64,000 nucleotides of DNA, taken from the NCBI GenBank assembly GCA_947453155.1, contig CANGFE010000001.1, positions 1 to 64,000 of the forward strand, in the 5' to 3' direction. This DNA is from Beijerinckiaceae bacterium. GTDB lineage: Bacteria > Pseudomonadota > Alphaproteobacteria > Rhizobiales > Beijerinckiaceae. Under the pieces are notes generated by a model, which was not told where the DNA came from, made no database searches, and saw nothing but the letters and a program-made list of their open reading frames with translations. Of the stretch, positions 26,491-36,972 are shown one piece after another (the first letter of the stretch is position 1; the number at the start of each line of letters is the position of its first letter). The position numbers and the translations under genes were made by a program.

Positions 26491-27296
26491 GCCTTCGTCT
26501 TGGCCTCATTCCACAGCGCATCCATTTGTTCGAGACCAGCGTCTTTTAACGCCACGCCACGCTCTGCGAGTGACTTTTCAATATAGGCAAAGCGCTTTTC
26601 AAATTTTGTATTCGTGCCGCGCAGGGCATCTTCCGGGTCAGCATCGACATGGCGAGCAAGATTGGCCACGGCAAAGAGAAGATCACCGATCTCTTCGCGC
26701 ACATGCGCATCATCGCCTGAGGCGATGGCTTCCTCGCATTCGGCCATTTCTTCTTTGATCTTCGCCAGTACAAGGCGCGCATCATTCCAGTCGAAGCCGA
26801 CGGTGGATGCTTTAGCTTGCAGTTTGACCGCGCGGCTCAGAGCAGGGAGTGCACGTGGGACATCGGCCAGCAGGCCCTTGTGTTGTTCGGCGCCGCCGCG
26901 GCGCGCTGCGCGTTCGGCTTTTTCTTCGGCCTTGATTTTGGCCCAAATGCCTTTGACTTCATCTGGTGTGAGATCAGTTGTGTCGCCAAACACATGCGGG
27001 TGGCGGCGGATCATTTTGCGCGTAATCGCTTCCACCACGTCGGGGAAGGCAAACAGGCCTTGCTCTTCGGCCATGCGCGCGTGAAAGACGACTTGCAGAA
27101 GAAGATCGCCCAGCTCATCCGTCAGATCAGCAAAATCTGCGCGTTCAATCGCGTCAGCGACCTCATAGGCCTCTTCAATCGTATAGGGCGCAATGGATGC
27201 AAAATTCTGTTCGAGATCCCAGGGGCAGCCAGACACAGGCGTGCGCAGCGCGGCCATGATTTCGATGAGGCGCGAAATATCGCGAGCGGGTTTCAT
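26487..27296 (-). CDS. mazG: Nucleoside triphosphate pyrophosphohydrolase MazG
   Basis: LRTPVSGCPWDLEQNFASIAPYTIEEAYEVADAIE, ELGDLLLQVVFHA. Confidence 0.95.
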   Translation of the reverse strand: MKPARDISRLIEIMAALRTPVSGCPWDLEQNFASIAPYTIEEAYEVADAIERADFADLTDELGDLLLQVVFHARMAEEQGLFAFPDVVEAITRKMIRRHPHVFGDTTDLTPDEVKGIWAKIKAEEKAERAARRGGAEQHKGLLADVPRALPALSRAVKLQAKASTVGFDWNDARLVLAKIKEEMAECEEAIASGDDAHVREEIGDLLFAVANLARHVDADPEDALRGTNTKFEKRFAYIEKSLAERGVALKDAGLEQMDALWNEAKTKA

Positions 27297-27312
27297 GTGA
27301 TGTCCTGAAATG

Positions 27313-27364
27313 AAAAAGGCGCTTCAAATGAAGCGCCTTAAAAGCCGGATCTTTCGATCCGGCT
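27313..27364 (-). terminator. Tandem hairpin terminators downstream of the cold-shock gene
   Basis: Minus strand: agccggatc-gaaa-gatccggctttt then aaggcgcttc-attt-gaagcgcctttttc. Confidence 0.8.
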
Positions 27365-27381
27365 CTGAATCTTGTCTGCAA

Positions 27382-28086
27382 TTAAGCGAGGTCGATCGAA
27401 ACGGCTTCACGGCCCTTCGGCGTCTCGACAACGCGCATCACAACCGCCTGGCCTTCTGGCAGGTGGGCAATGCCGCTCGGGCGCAGAATAGAAATGTGGA
27501 CGAACACATCTTTTCCGCCGTCGCTCGACGCCACAAAGCCGAAGCCCTTGGTGTCATCGAACCACTTCACCGTGCCACCCATTTCCGTCGCAGTGGACGG
27601 ATCAGGCATGCGGCGGGGAGCCGGGCCACGAGGTGCATCGAAAGAGCGCGGACGCTGTTCGACGGCTGTTGACGTGTCGACTTCGAGAACGCGCGTGACC
27701 TGCGCACCCTTCATGCCCGAACCAACGAGCACCTTGAGCTTGGCGCCCGGAGGAACCGTCTCATAGCCAGCTGATTGAAGAGCACCAATGTGCAAGAACG
27801 CATCGCCCGTGCCGTTGCCGAGTTCGACAAAGCCGAAGCCCTTGTCGCCCTTGAACCACTTCACCGTGGCGTCCACGGGGTCGCCAGACGGAGCGGGGCC
27901 AGAAGAGGGGGCGCCGCCACGTTGGGCAAAGCCACCGCCGCCGCCAAAATCGCCCATAGGCTGAGCATCAAATTGCGGAGCACCGTAGGAGCGGGACGGG
28001 CGGTTATTGCGCGGCTCGTAACCCATCGGGCCATCATCATCGAAGCCACGCTTTCTTGGGCCTCGGAAATCTTTACCTTTGCTCAT
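27382..28086 (-). CDS. Cold-shock protein with two CSD domains and a Gly-rich N-terminus
   Basis: Two RNP-type CSDs: ATVKWFKGDKGFGFVELG... and GTVKWFDDTKGFGFVASSDGGKDVFVH. Confidence 0.92.
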   Translation of the reverse strand: MSKGKDFRGPRKRGFDDDGPMGYEPRNNRPSRSYGAPQFDAQPMGDFGGGGGFAQRGGAPSSGPAPSGDPVDATVKWFKGDKGFGFVELGNGTGDAFLHIGALQSAGYETVPPGAKLKVLVGSGMKGAQVTRVLEVDTSTAVEQRPRSFDAPRGPAPRRMPDPSTATEMGGTVKWFDDTKGFGFVASSDGGKDVFVHISILRPSGIAHLPEGQAVVMRVVETPKGREAVSIDLA

Positions 28087-28617
28087 GTCTACCTGCTCGT
28101 CTCCGCCAAATGGCTACCAGTCCAGTGTCCGCCTGATCAATCAAACGCAACAACCCGGTCAGGAGGTGCCCCGGACCGGTTTCGAACATTTGGCATGCGC
28201 CGAACGCTCGCTTTCTCACATGGGATGCTCGCACCGTGCATGACTGTAGCAGTATTGATGCGTCTAGGCTATGGCTTTTCAACAGGGGCAGTAAAAAAGA
28301 CTTGACGTGGGTTGTGGCTGTTCGGCGGGCGTGAATCGCCAATTCGTGGTTGTCGAGCCCCAGTTCACGATTTGCTGCGCTGCAGCTTGCTCGCCGATCA
28401 AGAGAACCACGATCAAAGCGCCACGCAATTGAGGTTGAGTGCAGAGCGAGCGCAGGTTCACGGCAGCGCTTTCGACGCACGTTTTCAAACGCTCTCGGCA
28501 ACATTTCCCCGCGGGAGAGGATGCCAAGAAACGCCCATGCATGAATCGCATAAGATGTATTATGGAACTAATAAGTAGATTGAGTAGTGAAAGCTAAATC
28601 TATGGCGTTGTTATAGA

Positions 28618-29913
28618 TCAGCCGTCCTGATCTTCTTCCGCAAGTTTGCGCGCTAGGACTTTGTCGATGCGTCGCCCATCCAAATCCACGACTTCAAAGC
28701 GCCAGCCGAGCGTCTCTATATATTCGCCTGTGGCTGGCAGATGATGCAGCTTGTCGATGATCAATCCTGCGACCGTCTCATAGTCGCGCGATCGCGGCAG
28801 ATTGATGCCAAGCTGATCAGACATTTCATCGACCGGCATCCAGCCAGCCAGCAACCATGAGCCGTCTTCACGCTGAATGGCCTCAGGCTCTGTGGCGCCC
28901 TCATCCGACTTAAAGGCACCGGCAATGGCATCCAGAATGTCAGCTGGTGTCACCAGACCTTCGAAATGGCCATACTCGTCATGGACGAGCGCCATCGGTA
29001 TGGCCGCCTCACGCAGGACGCCCAGAGCCTCCAAAGCGTCGATTTGGTCTGGAATGACCGGCGCATGCCGAATGTAGCGGCGCAAATCCACAGACTCTCC
29101 AGCCATGGTGGCTGGCAGCAATTCGCGCAGGTGGATGATGCCCAAGATATTATCGGCCGACCCTTCGCCAACTGGTAGGCGCGAATGCGTGCTTTCAGAA
29201 ATCCGCTGCCGGATGGCGTCTGGCTCATCTCCGAGGTCAATCCAGTCCACGTCCGTACGCGGCGTCATGACGGCGCGCACAGCCCGATCCCCAAGGCGCA
29301 GCACGCCTGAGATCATACGACGCTCATCAACCTCAATAATTCCGGCCGAGGTGGCTTCCTCAACCATGGTTTTAATTTCTTCTTCAGTGACAGCGCTTTG
29401 AGGCGGTTGTTTCAGGCCAAAAATGAGGAAAATCAAGTGTGAGGAGCGATCCAAAAGCCAAACAACAGGAGCTGCCAAACGTGACAGCCACAGCATGATC
29501 GGCGCAACCACGCAGGCAATGGCCTCGGGGTTACGCAAGGCTAATTGCTTGGGAACCAGCTCGCCGACGACGACCGACAAGTAGGTGATCATGCCGATCA
29601 CCAGACCATAGGCGAGAGGCTCAACCAAGGCTGGCGGGATGCGGGTGTCTTTCAACGCGATCGACAGATCAGCGCCTAAGGCAGCGCCGGAAAAGGCACC
29701 GGCCAGAATGCCGATGAGTGTGATGCCAATTTGAACGGTTGAGAGGAATTTGCCGGGATTTTCAGCCAGATCGAGGGCTGTCCGGGCACCGCGCTGCCCC
29801 GCCTCGGCCATCGTCTTGAGACGAGCCGGCCGAGAAGACACAAGGGCGAGTTCGGAAAGAGCGAAAACTCCGTTGAGCGCAATCAGGAGCGCAGCCACCA
29901 ACAATTCTAACAA
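28618..29913 (-). CDS. Hemolysin-family/CNNM transmembrane protein with CBS pair and CorC-HlyC domain
   Basis: DUF21 membrane region, CBS segments (VMTPRTDVDWIDL) and C-terminal CorC_HlyC (YETVAGLIIDKLHHLPATGEYIE). Confidence 0.92.
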   Translation of the reverse strand: MLELLVAALLIALNGVFALSELALVSSRPARLKTMAEAGQRGARTALDLAENPGKFLSTVQIGITLIGILAGAFSGAALGADLSIALKDTRIPPALVEPLAYGLVIGMITYLSVVVGELVPKQLALRNPEAIACVVAPIMLWLSRLAAPVVWLLDRSSHLIFLIFGLKQPPQSAVTEEEIKTMVEEATSAGIIEVDERRMISGVLRLGDRAVRAVMTPRTDVDWIDLGDEPDAIRQRISESTHSRLPVGEGSADNILGIIHLRELLPATMAGESVDLRRYIRHAPVIPDQIDALEALGVLREAAIPMALVHDEYGHFEGLVTPADILDAIAGAFKSDEGATEPEAIQREDGSWLLAGWMPVDEMSDQLGINLPRSRDYETVAGLIIDKLHHLPATGEYIETLGWRFEVVDLDGRRIDKVLARKLAEEDQDG

Positions 29914-30077
29914 GCAGGAATCAGCGACCCCTCGACGGGGTTCCCTCTGTGAAGCATGGCCATATTAGGCGGTCTGCGTCGCAAATGCGAGCGGATCAAG
30001 AGCCCAAGTCCGAAAGTTCGCTTTCGACCACATATGGCAACGTGAACCACGCCGCGTTTCAATCCGCACGAAGCTCC

Positions 30078-30872
30078 TCAGAACCTAATCTGCATCCCGT
30101 CGAAGGCTGGCTCGACGCCGGGTGGCAATTCAGAGCGTAGGCGCTCGAAATCTAGATCCGTGTGGAGATTGGTCAGGATGGCGCGTTTCGGCTTGAGCTC
30201 GCGGATCAAAGCCAGAGCTTCGTCGACCGTCAGATGGCTGGGATGGCTCGTATAGCGCAGAGCATCGACGATCCAGATATCCAGCTCCCGTAGGGCGTCA
30301 TAGCTTTCTTCCGGTACAGCATTGAGATCGGGCGTATAAGCGACATTGCCGAAACGGAAGCCCAGCGCGTCCATCTCGCCATGTTCCAGCCGGAACGGCA
30401 GCGCCTCCACTGCCCCGCCCGGCCCTTCAATTTGGCATGTCTGTCCGGCCACCAGGGGATAGGGGTCGAGCAGGGGCGGATAATTGCTGCCGACGGGCGT
30501 CTCGAAAATATAATCGAAACGGCTGCGCACAAGATCGTCCGTCGGCTGGTCCATATAGACGCCGATCCGGCGTTTCATCTTGATCACCAGCGGGCGAACA
30601 TCATCAATGCCATGAACATGGTCAGCATGAGCATGGGTCAGCAGAATGCCATCGAGCCGAGTGGATCCTTTTGCCAGCAATTGCTCGCGCAAATCTGGCG
30701 ACGTATCGACCAAGACAACCGTGCGCTCTTCGCCTGTAAAACGCTCCACTAGAATGGAGCAGCGACGGCGTCGATTTTTGGGATTTTTGGGATCACAGGC
30801 GCCCCAGTCGCCCCCCACCCGCGGAACGCCGCCGGAGGAGCCACAGCCGAGAATGGTGATCTGAAACGTCAT
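30078..30872 (-). CDS. MBL-fold metallohydrolase (PhnP-like)
   Basis: LGCGSSGGVPRVGGDWGACDPKNPKNRRRR and LLTHAHADHVHGIDD. Confidence 0.9.
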   Translation of the reverse strand: MTFQITILGCGSSGGVPRVGGDWGACDPKNPKNRRRRCSILVERFTGEERTVVLVDTSPDLREQLLAKGSTRLDGILLTHAHADHVHGIDDVRPLVIKMKRRIGVYMDQPTDDLVRSRFDYIFETPVGSNYPPLLDPYPLVAGQTCQIEGPGGAVEALPFRLEHGEMDALGFRFGNVAYTPDLNAVPEESYDALRELDIWIVDALRYTSHPSHLTVDEALALIRELKPKRAILTNLHTDLDFERLRSELPPGVEPAFDGMQIRF

Positions 30873-31654
30873 GAGTTGAGCGGCGGCATTTTCGAAAAGA
30901 GACGAAGCGCATTCTGCGTTGTCGCGGCCGCCATGTCATCTGCGCTGATGCCTTTAACGTCCGCTAAAACGGCGGCGGTCGCGGCGACATAAGCGGGCTC
31001 ATTCCGCTTGCCCCGATATGGTACCGGCGCGAGGAATGGTGCATCGGTCTCGGTCAAAATGCGATCCAAGGGGACATCCTTGGCAATGGCGCGCAGATCT
31101 TCCGAATTTTTGAAAGTAACGACGCCGGAGAAGGACACATAGAGGCCGAGCTCTAGGCCTGTTTCAGCCAACATGCGTGAGGCGGTAAAGCAATGCAGAA
31201 GGGCTTTGAAGGCACCCTTCCCCATTTCTTCACGCAGAATTCGAGCGACATCTTCATCTGCATCCCGCGCATGAATGATAAGCGGAAGACCAGTTTCGCG
31301 CGCGGCGGCAATATGCGTGCGAAACACCCGTGCGGCGGTCGCACGCGGGGCTTTATCGTAATGGTAATCGAGACCAGCTTCACCAATGCCAATGCAACGC
31401 GGATGCGAACTCAATTGCACGAGTTGCTCGACAGATGCTTCCGGCTCTTCATGGGCCTGATGCGGATGCGTGCCGATGGTGAACCAGACATTGTCATAAG
31501 CTTCCGCAATCTCGCGATAACGATCATAGCGCGAGACAAAGGTCGAGATGGTGATCATCCGACCAATGCCAGCCGCTTTGGCACGCGCCACAACAGCATC
31601 GCGTTCTTCAGCGAAATCTGGAAAATCCAAATGGCAATGTGTGTCGATCAGCAT
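30869..31654 (-). CDS. tatD: TatD-family DNase/hydrolase
   Basis: LIDTHCHLDFPDFAEERDAVV, IGIGEAGLDYHYD, LTETDAPFLAP. Confidence 0.95.
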   Translation of the reverse strand: MLIDTHCHLDFPDFAEERDAVVARAKAAGIGRMITISTFVSRYDRYREIAEAYDNVWFTIGTHPHQAHEEPEASVEQLVQLSSHPRCIGIGEAGLDYHYDKAPRATAARVFRTHIAAARETGLPLIIHARDADEDVARILREEMGKGAFKALLHCFTASRMLAETGLELGLYVSFSGVVTFKNSEDLRAIAKDVPLDRILTETDAPFLAPVPYRGKRNEPAYVAATAAVLADVKGISADDMAAATTQNALRLFSKMPPLNS

Positions 31655-33210
31655 CAGGCTTTGGCCTCGCCTTCAGCTTCGACATAACGGGGGAAGATTG
31701 GAGCAGGTGCAGGAAGGGCTGCGCCTGACACAAGACGATTTTGTGCACCTACAAAAGTGAAAGTGCGTGCATCTGCGCCGACACCCAGGAGATCAAGCAG
31801 TTTCTCTGATGCTACCGGAATAACAGGCTGAGCCATCAGAGCAAGATTGCGCAAAACTTCAGCCGTAACGTAGAGAATAGTCTCCATGCGTGCAGGATCA
31901 GACTTGCGCTTGATCCAAGGCTCTTCGCTCGCAAAATAGCGATTGGCTTCCGCCACGACAGACCAGATCTCCGCGAGCATTGTATGCAGCGCGTAATCCT
32001 GCATGGCCGCACGCGCCTTCTCAACTAAGGCGTCGGCTTGTGCGAGAATGGCTCTGTCCGCATCGGTGAAGTCACCATGGGATGAAACTTTCGCCTCGCA
32101 ATTCTTATTGATCATCGACAACGAACGCTGCGCCAAATTGCCAATGTCATTTGCAAGGTCGGCATTGATGCGATTGACGATGGCTTCATGCGAATAATTG
32201 CCGTCCTGACCAAAGGGCACTTCGCGCAAGAAGAAATAGCGCATCTGGTCAACGCCATAATGATCGGCCATCGTGAAAGGGTCGATCACATTGCCGACCG
32301 ACTTCGACATTTTCTCTCCACGATTGAAGAGAAAACCATGGACGACGATTTGCTTGGGCAGCGGAAGATCGGCTGACATCAAGAAAGCTGGCCAAAAGAT
32401 CGCGTGGAAGCGCGTAATGTCTTTGCCAATTACATGCGCATCGCAAGGCCAATATTTGCTGCGCGATCCGGAGAGATCCGGGAAACCCGTCGCTGTGATG
32501 TAATTGGTCAGCGCGTCGACCCAGACATACATGACATGTTTGGGATCATTGGGAACCTGAATACCCCAATCAAATGTCGTGCGGCTGATGGAAAGATCAT
32601 TCAGTCCGCGCTTCACAAAGGCGACGATCTCGTTCTTGTATTTGTCCGGCGTAATGAAATGCGGATTGGCTTCGTAATGAGCAAGAAGCTTGTCGCCATA
32701 GGCTGAGAGTTTGAAGAAATAGCTTTCTTCTTTGACCCATTCGACGGGTGTGCCGGTTGGCGCAAAACGCTGGCCATCGCGCTCGGTCAGTTCGCTTTCA
32801 TCGTAATAGGCTTCATCGCGAACTGAATACCAGCCTTCATATTTGTCGAGATAAATATCGCCCTTGGCGAGCATGCGGTTCCAGATTTCCTGGACCGACT
32901 TTTTGTGCCGCTCTTGTGTTGTGCGCACGATATCGTCGGCGCGCGCATTAAGCTTTTCGCCCATGGCTTCAAATTGCGCGGCTGTGCGATCTGCCAAAGC
33001 CTGCGGCGTGATGCCTTCACGCGCCGCGGTCTGCTGCATCTTCAAACCATGCTCATCCATGCCGGTGACGAAGAGCACGTCTTTTCCATCAAGACGATGA
33101 AAGCGGGCAATAGCATCGGTCGCGATACGCTCATAGGCGTGTCCGATATGGGGCGCACCATTGGCGTAGGGAATCGCGGTCGTGATGTAAAACGTCTGGC
33201 GCGCGGCCAT
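31654..33210 (-). CDS. metG: Methionyl-tRNA synthetase
   Basis: [21 protein letters not shown] and [13 protein letters not shown]. Confidence 0.97.
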   Translation of the reverse strand: MAARQTFYITTAIPYANGAPHIGHAYERIATDAIARFHRLDGKDVLFVTGMDEHGLKMQQTAAREGITPQALADRTAAQFEAMGEKLNARADDIVRTTQERHKKSVQEIWNRMLAKGDIYLDKYEGWYSVRDEAYYDESELTERDGQRFAPTGTPVEWVKEESYFFKLSAYGDKLLAHYEANPHFITPDKYKNEIVAFVKRGLNDLSISRTTFDWGIQVPNDPKHVMYVWVDALTNYITATGFPDLSGSRSKYWPCDAHVIGKDITRFHAIFWPAFLMSADLPLPKQIVVHGFLFNRGEKMSKSVGNVIDPFTMADHYGVDQMRYFFLREVPFGQDGNYSHEAIVNRINADLANDIGNLAQRSLSMINKNCEAKVSSHGDFTDADRAILAQADALVEKARAAMQDYALHTMLAEIWSVVAEANRYFASEEPWIKRKSDPARMETILYVTAEVLRNLALMAQPVIPVASEKLLDLLGVGADARTFTFVGAQNRLVSGAALPAPAPIFPRYVEAEGEAKA

Positions 33211-33243
33211 CTCAAAATCCCTGTCGAACCCAGTTAGCGCGAC

Positions 33244-34326
33244 TCAGGAGCGAGCGGCGCGCGTGGCGGCGGCGAGATCGGCGAAGATCGACAGGATCAG
33301 CGGACGTCTGTCGAGATTGAACGCTTCGGTTTCCCGCGCGGACGCGGCGATCTTCTCCCATACCTCGGCATAGGGCGCAAGGCGGGCCGCCCCCGCCCCC
33401 GCTGAGGCCCGCACCGTCGCATCAATCCAGTCGAATACGGCCGTCAATGTTGTCTCGAAATCCTCTTGCCCGTCGCGCCCCGTCAGCGTGTCGGCGAGAT
33501 CATGGACAGCCAGCCAGTCAACCTCTGGCAGGTGCGCCAGAAGGCCATCGAGGCGGTGTGCAAGGGCGAGCCCTGCGCCATCCAGAAGCTTCATGGCCTC
33601 GCGCACCGAGCCTTGCGCTCGAAGCGCAGCCGCTTCCAAATCTACAATTTTCATCCGCTCCCACGGCTCGCCGGCCGCCTTCAGGGCTCGTACGACATCT
33701 CCATCCTTGAGCGGCTCTAGCGTGAGCATGCGGGCGCGCGAGCGAATGGTCGGGAGAATATCGGCCGGACGGTGGGCAATGAGCAGGAAGAGCGACCGTG
33801 TTGGCGGTTCCTCGATAAGCTTCAAAAGCGCATTGGCGCTCTCTTTGTTCAGATCGTCTGCAGAATCGAGAATAGCCACCCGCCAGCCACCTTCACCCGA
33901 GGCCTGACGAAAGAGGTCAATCAAACGGCGCACGTCATCTGCGCGGATGCGGGTGAAATGCTTTTTAGTTTTTGGGTCCCATTCGCGCCGCGTCAGCAAC
34001 AAGTCGCCATGCGAGAGAGCAGCAATGCGTTTGGCAGCGGGATGTTCGGGATCGACGGAGAGATCCGTCGCATTCTGCACGGCAGGTTGGCTGGGATCAG
34101 GATTTGCCAGAATAAAGCGTGCGAATTGCCATGCGAGCGTCGCTTTGCCAATGCCTTCCCGTCCCCCAATGATCCAAGCCTGCGGCAAGCGTCCGGCCCG
34201 ATAAGCATCGAGAATTTGCGTCTGCGCGCGATCATGCCCAAACAGATTGAGCGTTTCGCGCGGATGGGGCGCGTCGAGAAAGCGATCGCTTTCGGGTGGT
34301 GCTTCAATATCCTTTGCCCGCGCCAT
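33244..34326 (-). CDS. holB: DNA polymerase III subunit delta'
   Basis: QAWIIGGREGIGKATLAWQFARFIL; ATGA overlap with tmk at 34326. Confidence 0.9.
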   Translation of the reverse strand: MARAKDIEAPPESDRFLDAPHPRETLNLFGHDRAQTQILDAYRAGRLPQAWIIGGREGIGKATLAWQFARFILANPDPSQPAVQNATDLSVDPEHPAAKRIAALSHGDLLLTRREWDPKTKKHFTRIRADDVRRLIDLFRQASGEGGWRVAILDSADDLNKESANALLKLIEEPPTRSLFLLIAHRPADILPTIRSRARMLTLEPLKDGDVVRALKAAGEPWERMKIVDLEAAALRAQGSVREAMKLLDGAGLALAHRLDGLLAHLPEVDWLAVHDLADTLTGRDGQEDFETTLTAVFDWIDATVRASAGAGAARLAPYAEVWEKIAASARETEAFNLDRRPLILSIFADLAAATRAARS

Positions 34327-34967
34327 CAGTTCTGCGCTCCGATGAAGCGGGCATGGACGCAAGTCCAAATATCACTGGCGATCTCATCGACGGAACGGCG
34401 CGCATCAACCACGACACAACGCTGCGGATTTTTCTCAGCAATTGTCAGAAAGGCCGCGCGCAAGCCGCGATGAAATTCGATGGCTTCTGATTCAAACCGG
34501 TCGGCCTTGCCATTGCCACGGCGCGCATCGGCACGCGCAATCCCCTCTTCCGCTGGAAGATCGAGGATAAAGGTCAGGTCTGGCACCGTCTCGCCGACCG
34601 TGAGCTTCTCAAGTTGGTCGATAAAATTCTCAGGCAAGGCCCCGCCCTGATAGGCGCGGGTGGAATCGGCAAAGCGGTCGCAAATCACATATGCGCCACG
34701 CGCAAGTGCCGGACGGATAAGCTTATCGAGATGATCGACGCGTGCGGCAGAGAAAATCATCGCTTCCGAGGCCGGTGACAGTTTTTCGACGAGCCCTTCC
34801 AGCAAAACTTTGCGCAAGGCTTCAGCATTGGGTGTGCCGCCAGGTTCGCGGGTGGCAATGGCCTCAAGCCCAAGCACGCGCAAGCGCTCAACGAGCCGGG
34901 CGACCTGCGTCGATTTCCCAGCACCCTCGCCGCCTTCAAACGTGATGAAACGCCCTAACTTAGCCAA
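34326..34967 (-). CDS. tmk: Thymidylate kinase
   Basis: FITFEGGEGAGKSTQVARL, TREPGGTPNAE, CDRFADSTRAYQGG. Confidence 0.96.
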   Translation of the reverse strand: MAKLGRFITFEGGEGAGKSTQVARLVERLRVLGLEAIATREPGGTPNAEALRKVLLEGLVEKLSPASEAMIFSAARVDHLDKLIRPALARGAYVICDRFADSTRAYQGGALPENFIDQLEKLTVGETVPDLTFILDLPAEEGIARADARRGNGKADRFESEAIEFHRGLRAAFLTIAEKNPQRCVVVDARRSVDEIASDIWTCVHARFIGAQN

Positions 34968-35126
34968 AGAAGCCCCTCGGAATCATGCCCGCAGAACCTA
35001 GGTCCCAAAGAGCCGAAGGCCAAGGCCGGAACCAGCAATGACGCGATTCAAAGGAAGGTTCCCCTCACCTATCCAAGCCCTAGGATAGAAAACACCGCCT
35101 GAAACCGTCTTTTTGGGCGGTACAGC

Positions 35127-36161
35127 CTAGCGAACGAGGCCGAGAGAGACTGGACGCGGTGGGGGCAGCGGCATGGATCCGCCCGCTGCTACAGGCGCGG
35201 TCTTCGCAATGGTTGTCATTTCCAAAGCGGGTGGCGCGAGAGTTGTGGCTTGCGCCAACTGGACTGGCGCAACAAGTGGCGCCGGACGAGCCCCCGGCAG
35301 CAACCCAATCGCGATAGGACGACGGACAGGCAAAACCGGGATCAAATCTTCCTCGTCAATTTCTTCCAAAACGTCAGAGGCATTTTGCGACGTCGTGCTT
35401 GCACGCTGCGCTGTTGGCTTAGGCTCTTCTGTGCGCGAGAAGAGCGACGCGACGGTGCTCGTCTTTTCTTCGCGCGCTGGCTTTTCTTCGGCTTCGGCAA
35501 CCATGACCGGCGAGCCCTGCGGCGTGCCATCAAGCGTTGCGGGCCTGCCGTCATCTCGCAAGGTGGCCATCAAAATCTGGTCGTCGGATCCGCCAAGCCC
35601 TGCGGGCTTCACGTAATCAACACGGATATTGGCTGTCCCCATGCGCTTGAAATCAAGAGCATCAGCCACACGCGAGGACACATCCATGATGCGGTCGGAA
35701 TGGAATGGGCCGCGATCATTCAAGCGCACAATCATCGACCGTCCGTTCGCAACATTGGTGACGCGCACATAGCTCGGTAACGGCCAAGTTGGATGGGCCG
35801 CTGTTACCGAGCGCATGTCATAGACTTCGCCATTCGATGTGCGACGACCATGGAAAGCAGACCCATACCAGCTGGCCTTGCCCGTTTGCGAAGTATTGGC
35901 TGCAACTTCTTTCGGCGTGTAGGTGCGCCCAGCAACCGTATAAGGCTTGCCGACGAGATAGCGCCCGCCACCTTTCGGCACAGACTCGCCATCTCCAACG
36001 ACCTTCGGGCTGGCGGCGCCATAGACCGAGGACGGGAAAAATTCTTTGCTCTTCTTGCCTGGAGCTTGCGAACAGCCAGCCAGAGCCAGCGCGACGAGCG
36101 CAGTCAGACAAAGCCGAATGGATTGGGGGAAACCGGCGCAACCGGTACGATCAAGACGCAT
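35127..36161 (-). CDS. rlpA: Septal ring lytic transglycosylase RlpA-like lipoprotein
   Basis: Lipobox (LALAGCSQ) and double-psi beta-barrel (GKASWYGSAFHGRRTSNGEVYDM ... RLNDRGPFHSDRIMDVS). Confidence 0.92.
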   Translation of the reverse strand: MRLDRTGCAGFPQSIRLCLTALVALALAGCSQAPGKKSKEFFPSSVYGAASPKVVGDGESVPKGGGRYLVGKPYTVAGRTYTPKEVAANTSQTGKASWYGSAFHGRRTSNGEVYDMRSVTAAHPTWPLPSYVRVTNVANGRSMIVRLNDRGPFHSDRIMDVSSRVADALDFKRMGTANIRVDYVKPAGLGGSDDQILMATLRDDGRPATLDGTPQGSPVMVAEAEEKPAREEKTSTVASLFSRTEEPKPTAQRASTTSQNASDVLEEIDEEDLIPVLPVRRPIAIGLLPGARPAPLVAPVQLAQATTLAPPALEMTTIAKTAPVAAGGSMPLPPPRPVSLGLVR

Positions 36162-36396
36162 GAGGCAAGACGCGGAACGACACTCCACTGCACAACGCCA
36201 GACAAGTCTGCCTCAATTCCGAAAGCTTGGCCATGTCTTGGATCAAGACCAGGAACAAGCTCTTGGGGAGAATCAAACCACCCAGCGAAGTCACCTTTGG
36301 CTGTCGGGGGTTAACGAAGCGTTCCGGATGACCAACCACCCCCTGACAGCCACGTTTCAGTCTCAAAATGAGACAAAAATAGGGTCGAGTGAAGGT

Positions 36397-36786
36397 TTAG
36401 GGGCGCTCATCGCCGATGCGGGCAATGCCCGAGAGGCCGTCATCACGCTCCCAAGCCAGTCGCTTTTCGTCCACGGGGCGCAAGACGAAACAGAAGATGC
36501 GGCCCTCGTACCAGCTCGTCCATTTCTGGCAGAGGCGGCTGCCATCGACCCACCAGCGACCGGAATCCTGCGGCCTGGCAAAGCGACCGAGTCCAGAGGC
36601 CTCACCTTGCGCGTCGAGACGGCCATCCCGGTAATAATTCATCGGAAATTCGCCGCCCAAGGGCGTAGCCAGGTAGATGCGGCGGCCCGAGACAGCGCGA
36701 TCCAAAGCGGAGCCCGCCAGCGGGGGCGTATCCGCAGCTGCGGGACTGGTCAGGGAAACAAGAAGGAGAGCGGCGAGGCGGTTCAT
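36397..36786 (-). CDS. Predicted secreted hypothetical protein
   Basis: Signal peptide-like N-terminus MNRLAALLLVSLTSPAAADT and a compact Trp-rich mature protein. Confidence 0.6.
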   Translation of the reverse strand: MNRLAALLLVSLTSPAAADTPPLAGSALDRAVSGRRIYLATPLGGEFPMNYYRDGRLDAQGEASGLGRFARPQDSGRWWVDGSRLCQKWTSWYEGRIFCFVLRPVDEKRLAWERDDGLSGIARIGDERP

Positions 36787-36877
36787 GCCCTATTTACGCA
36801 GAAAGCAGCCGGATGGACCCTTCAAAAACCCGCGAGCGGTTGACCAGAGGCGCCGCCCCCCATAGAGAGACGTGCAC

Positions 36878-36967
36878 GGAAGGGTGGCCGAGTGGTTTAA
36901 GGCAGCGGTCTTGAAAACCGCCGTAGGTGAAAGCCTACCGTGAGTTCGAATCTCACCTCTTCCGCCA
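36878..36967 (+). tRNA. tRNA-Ser (anticodon TGA)
   Basis: ggaagggtggccgagtggtttaaggcagcggtcttgaaaaccgcc...gttcgaatctcacctcttccgcca: acceptor stem, cttgaaa anticodon loop, long variable arm, encoded CCA. Confidence 0.95.
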
Positions 36968-36972
36968 TTCCC

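Noticed and set aside
28155-28182. Possible SRP/4.5S RNA-like hairpin (ccggtcaggaggtgccccggaccgg)
   Set aside because: The conserved SRP apical motif (GGAAGGAAGCAG-like) is absent.
36046-36843. 265-aa plus-strand ORF between rlpA and the tRNA
   Set aside because: Overlaps rlpA and the better-supported secreted protein 36397-36786; low-complexity, no domain.
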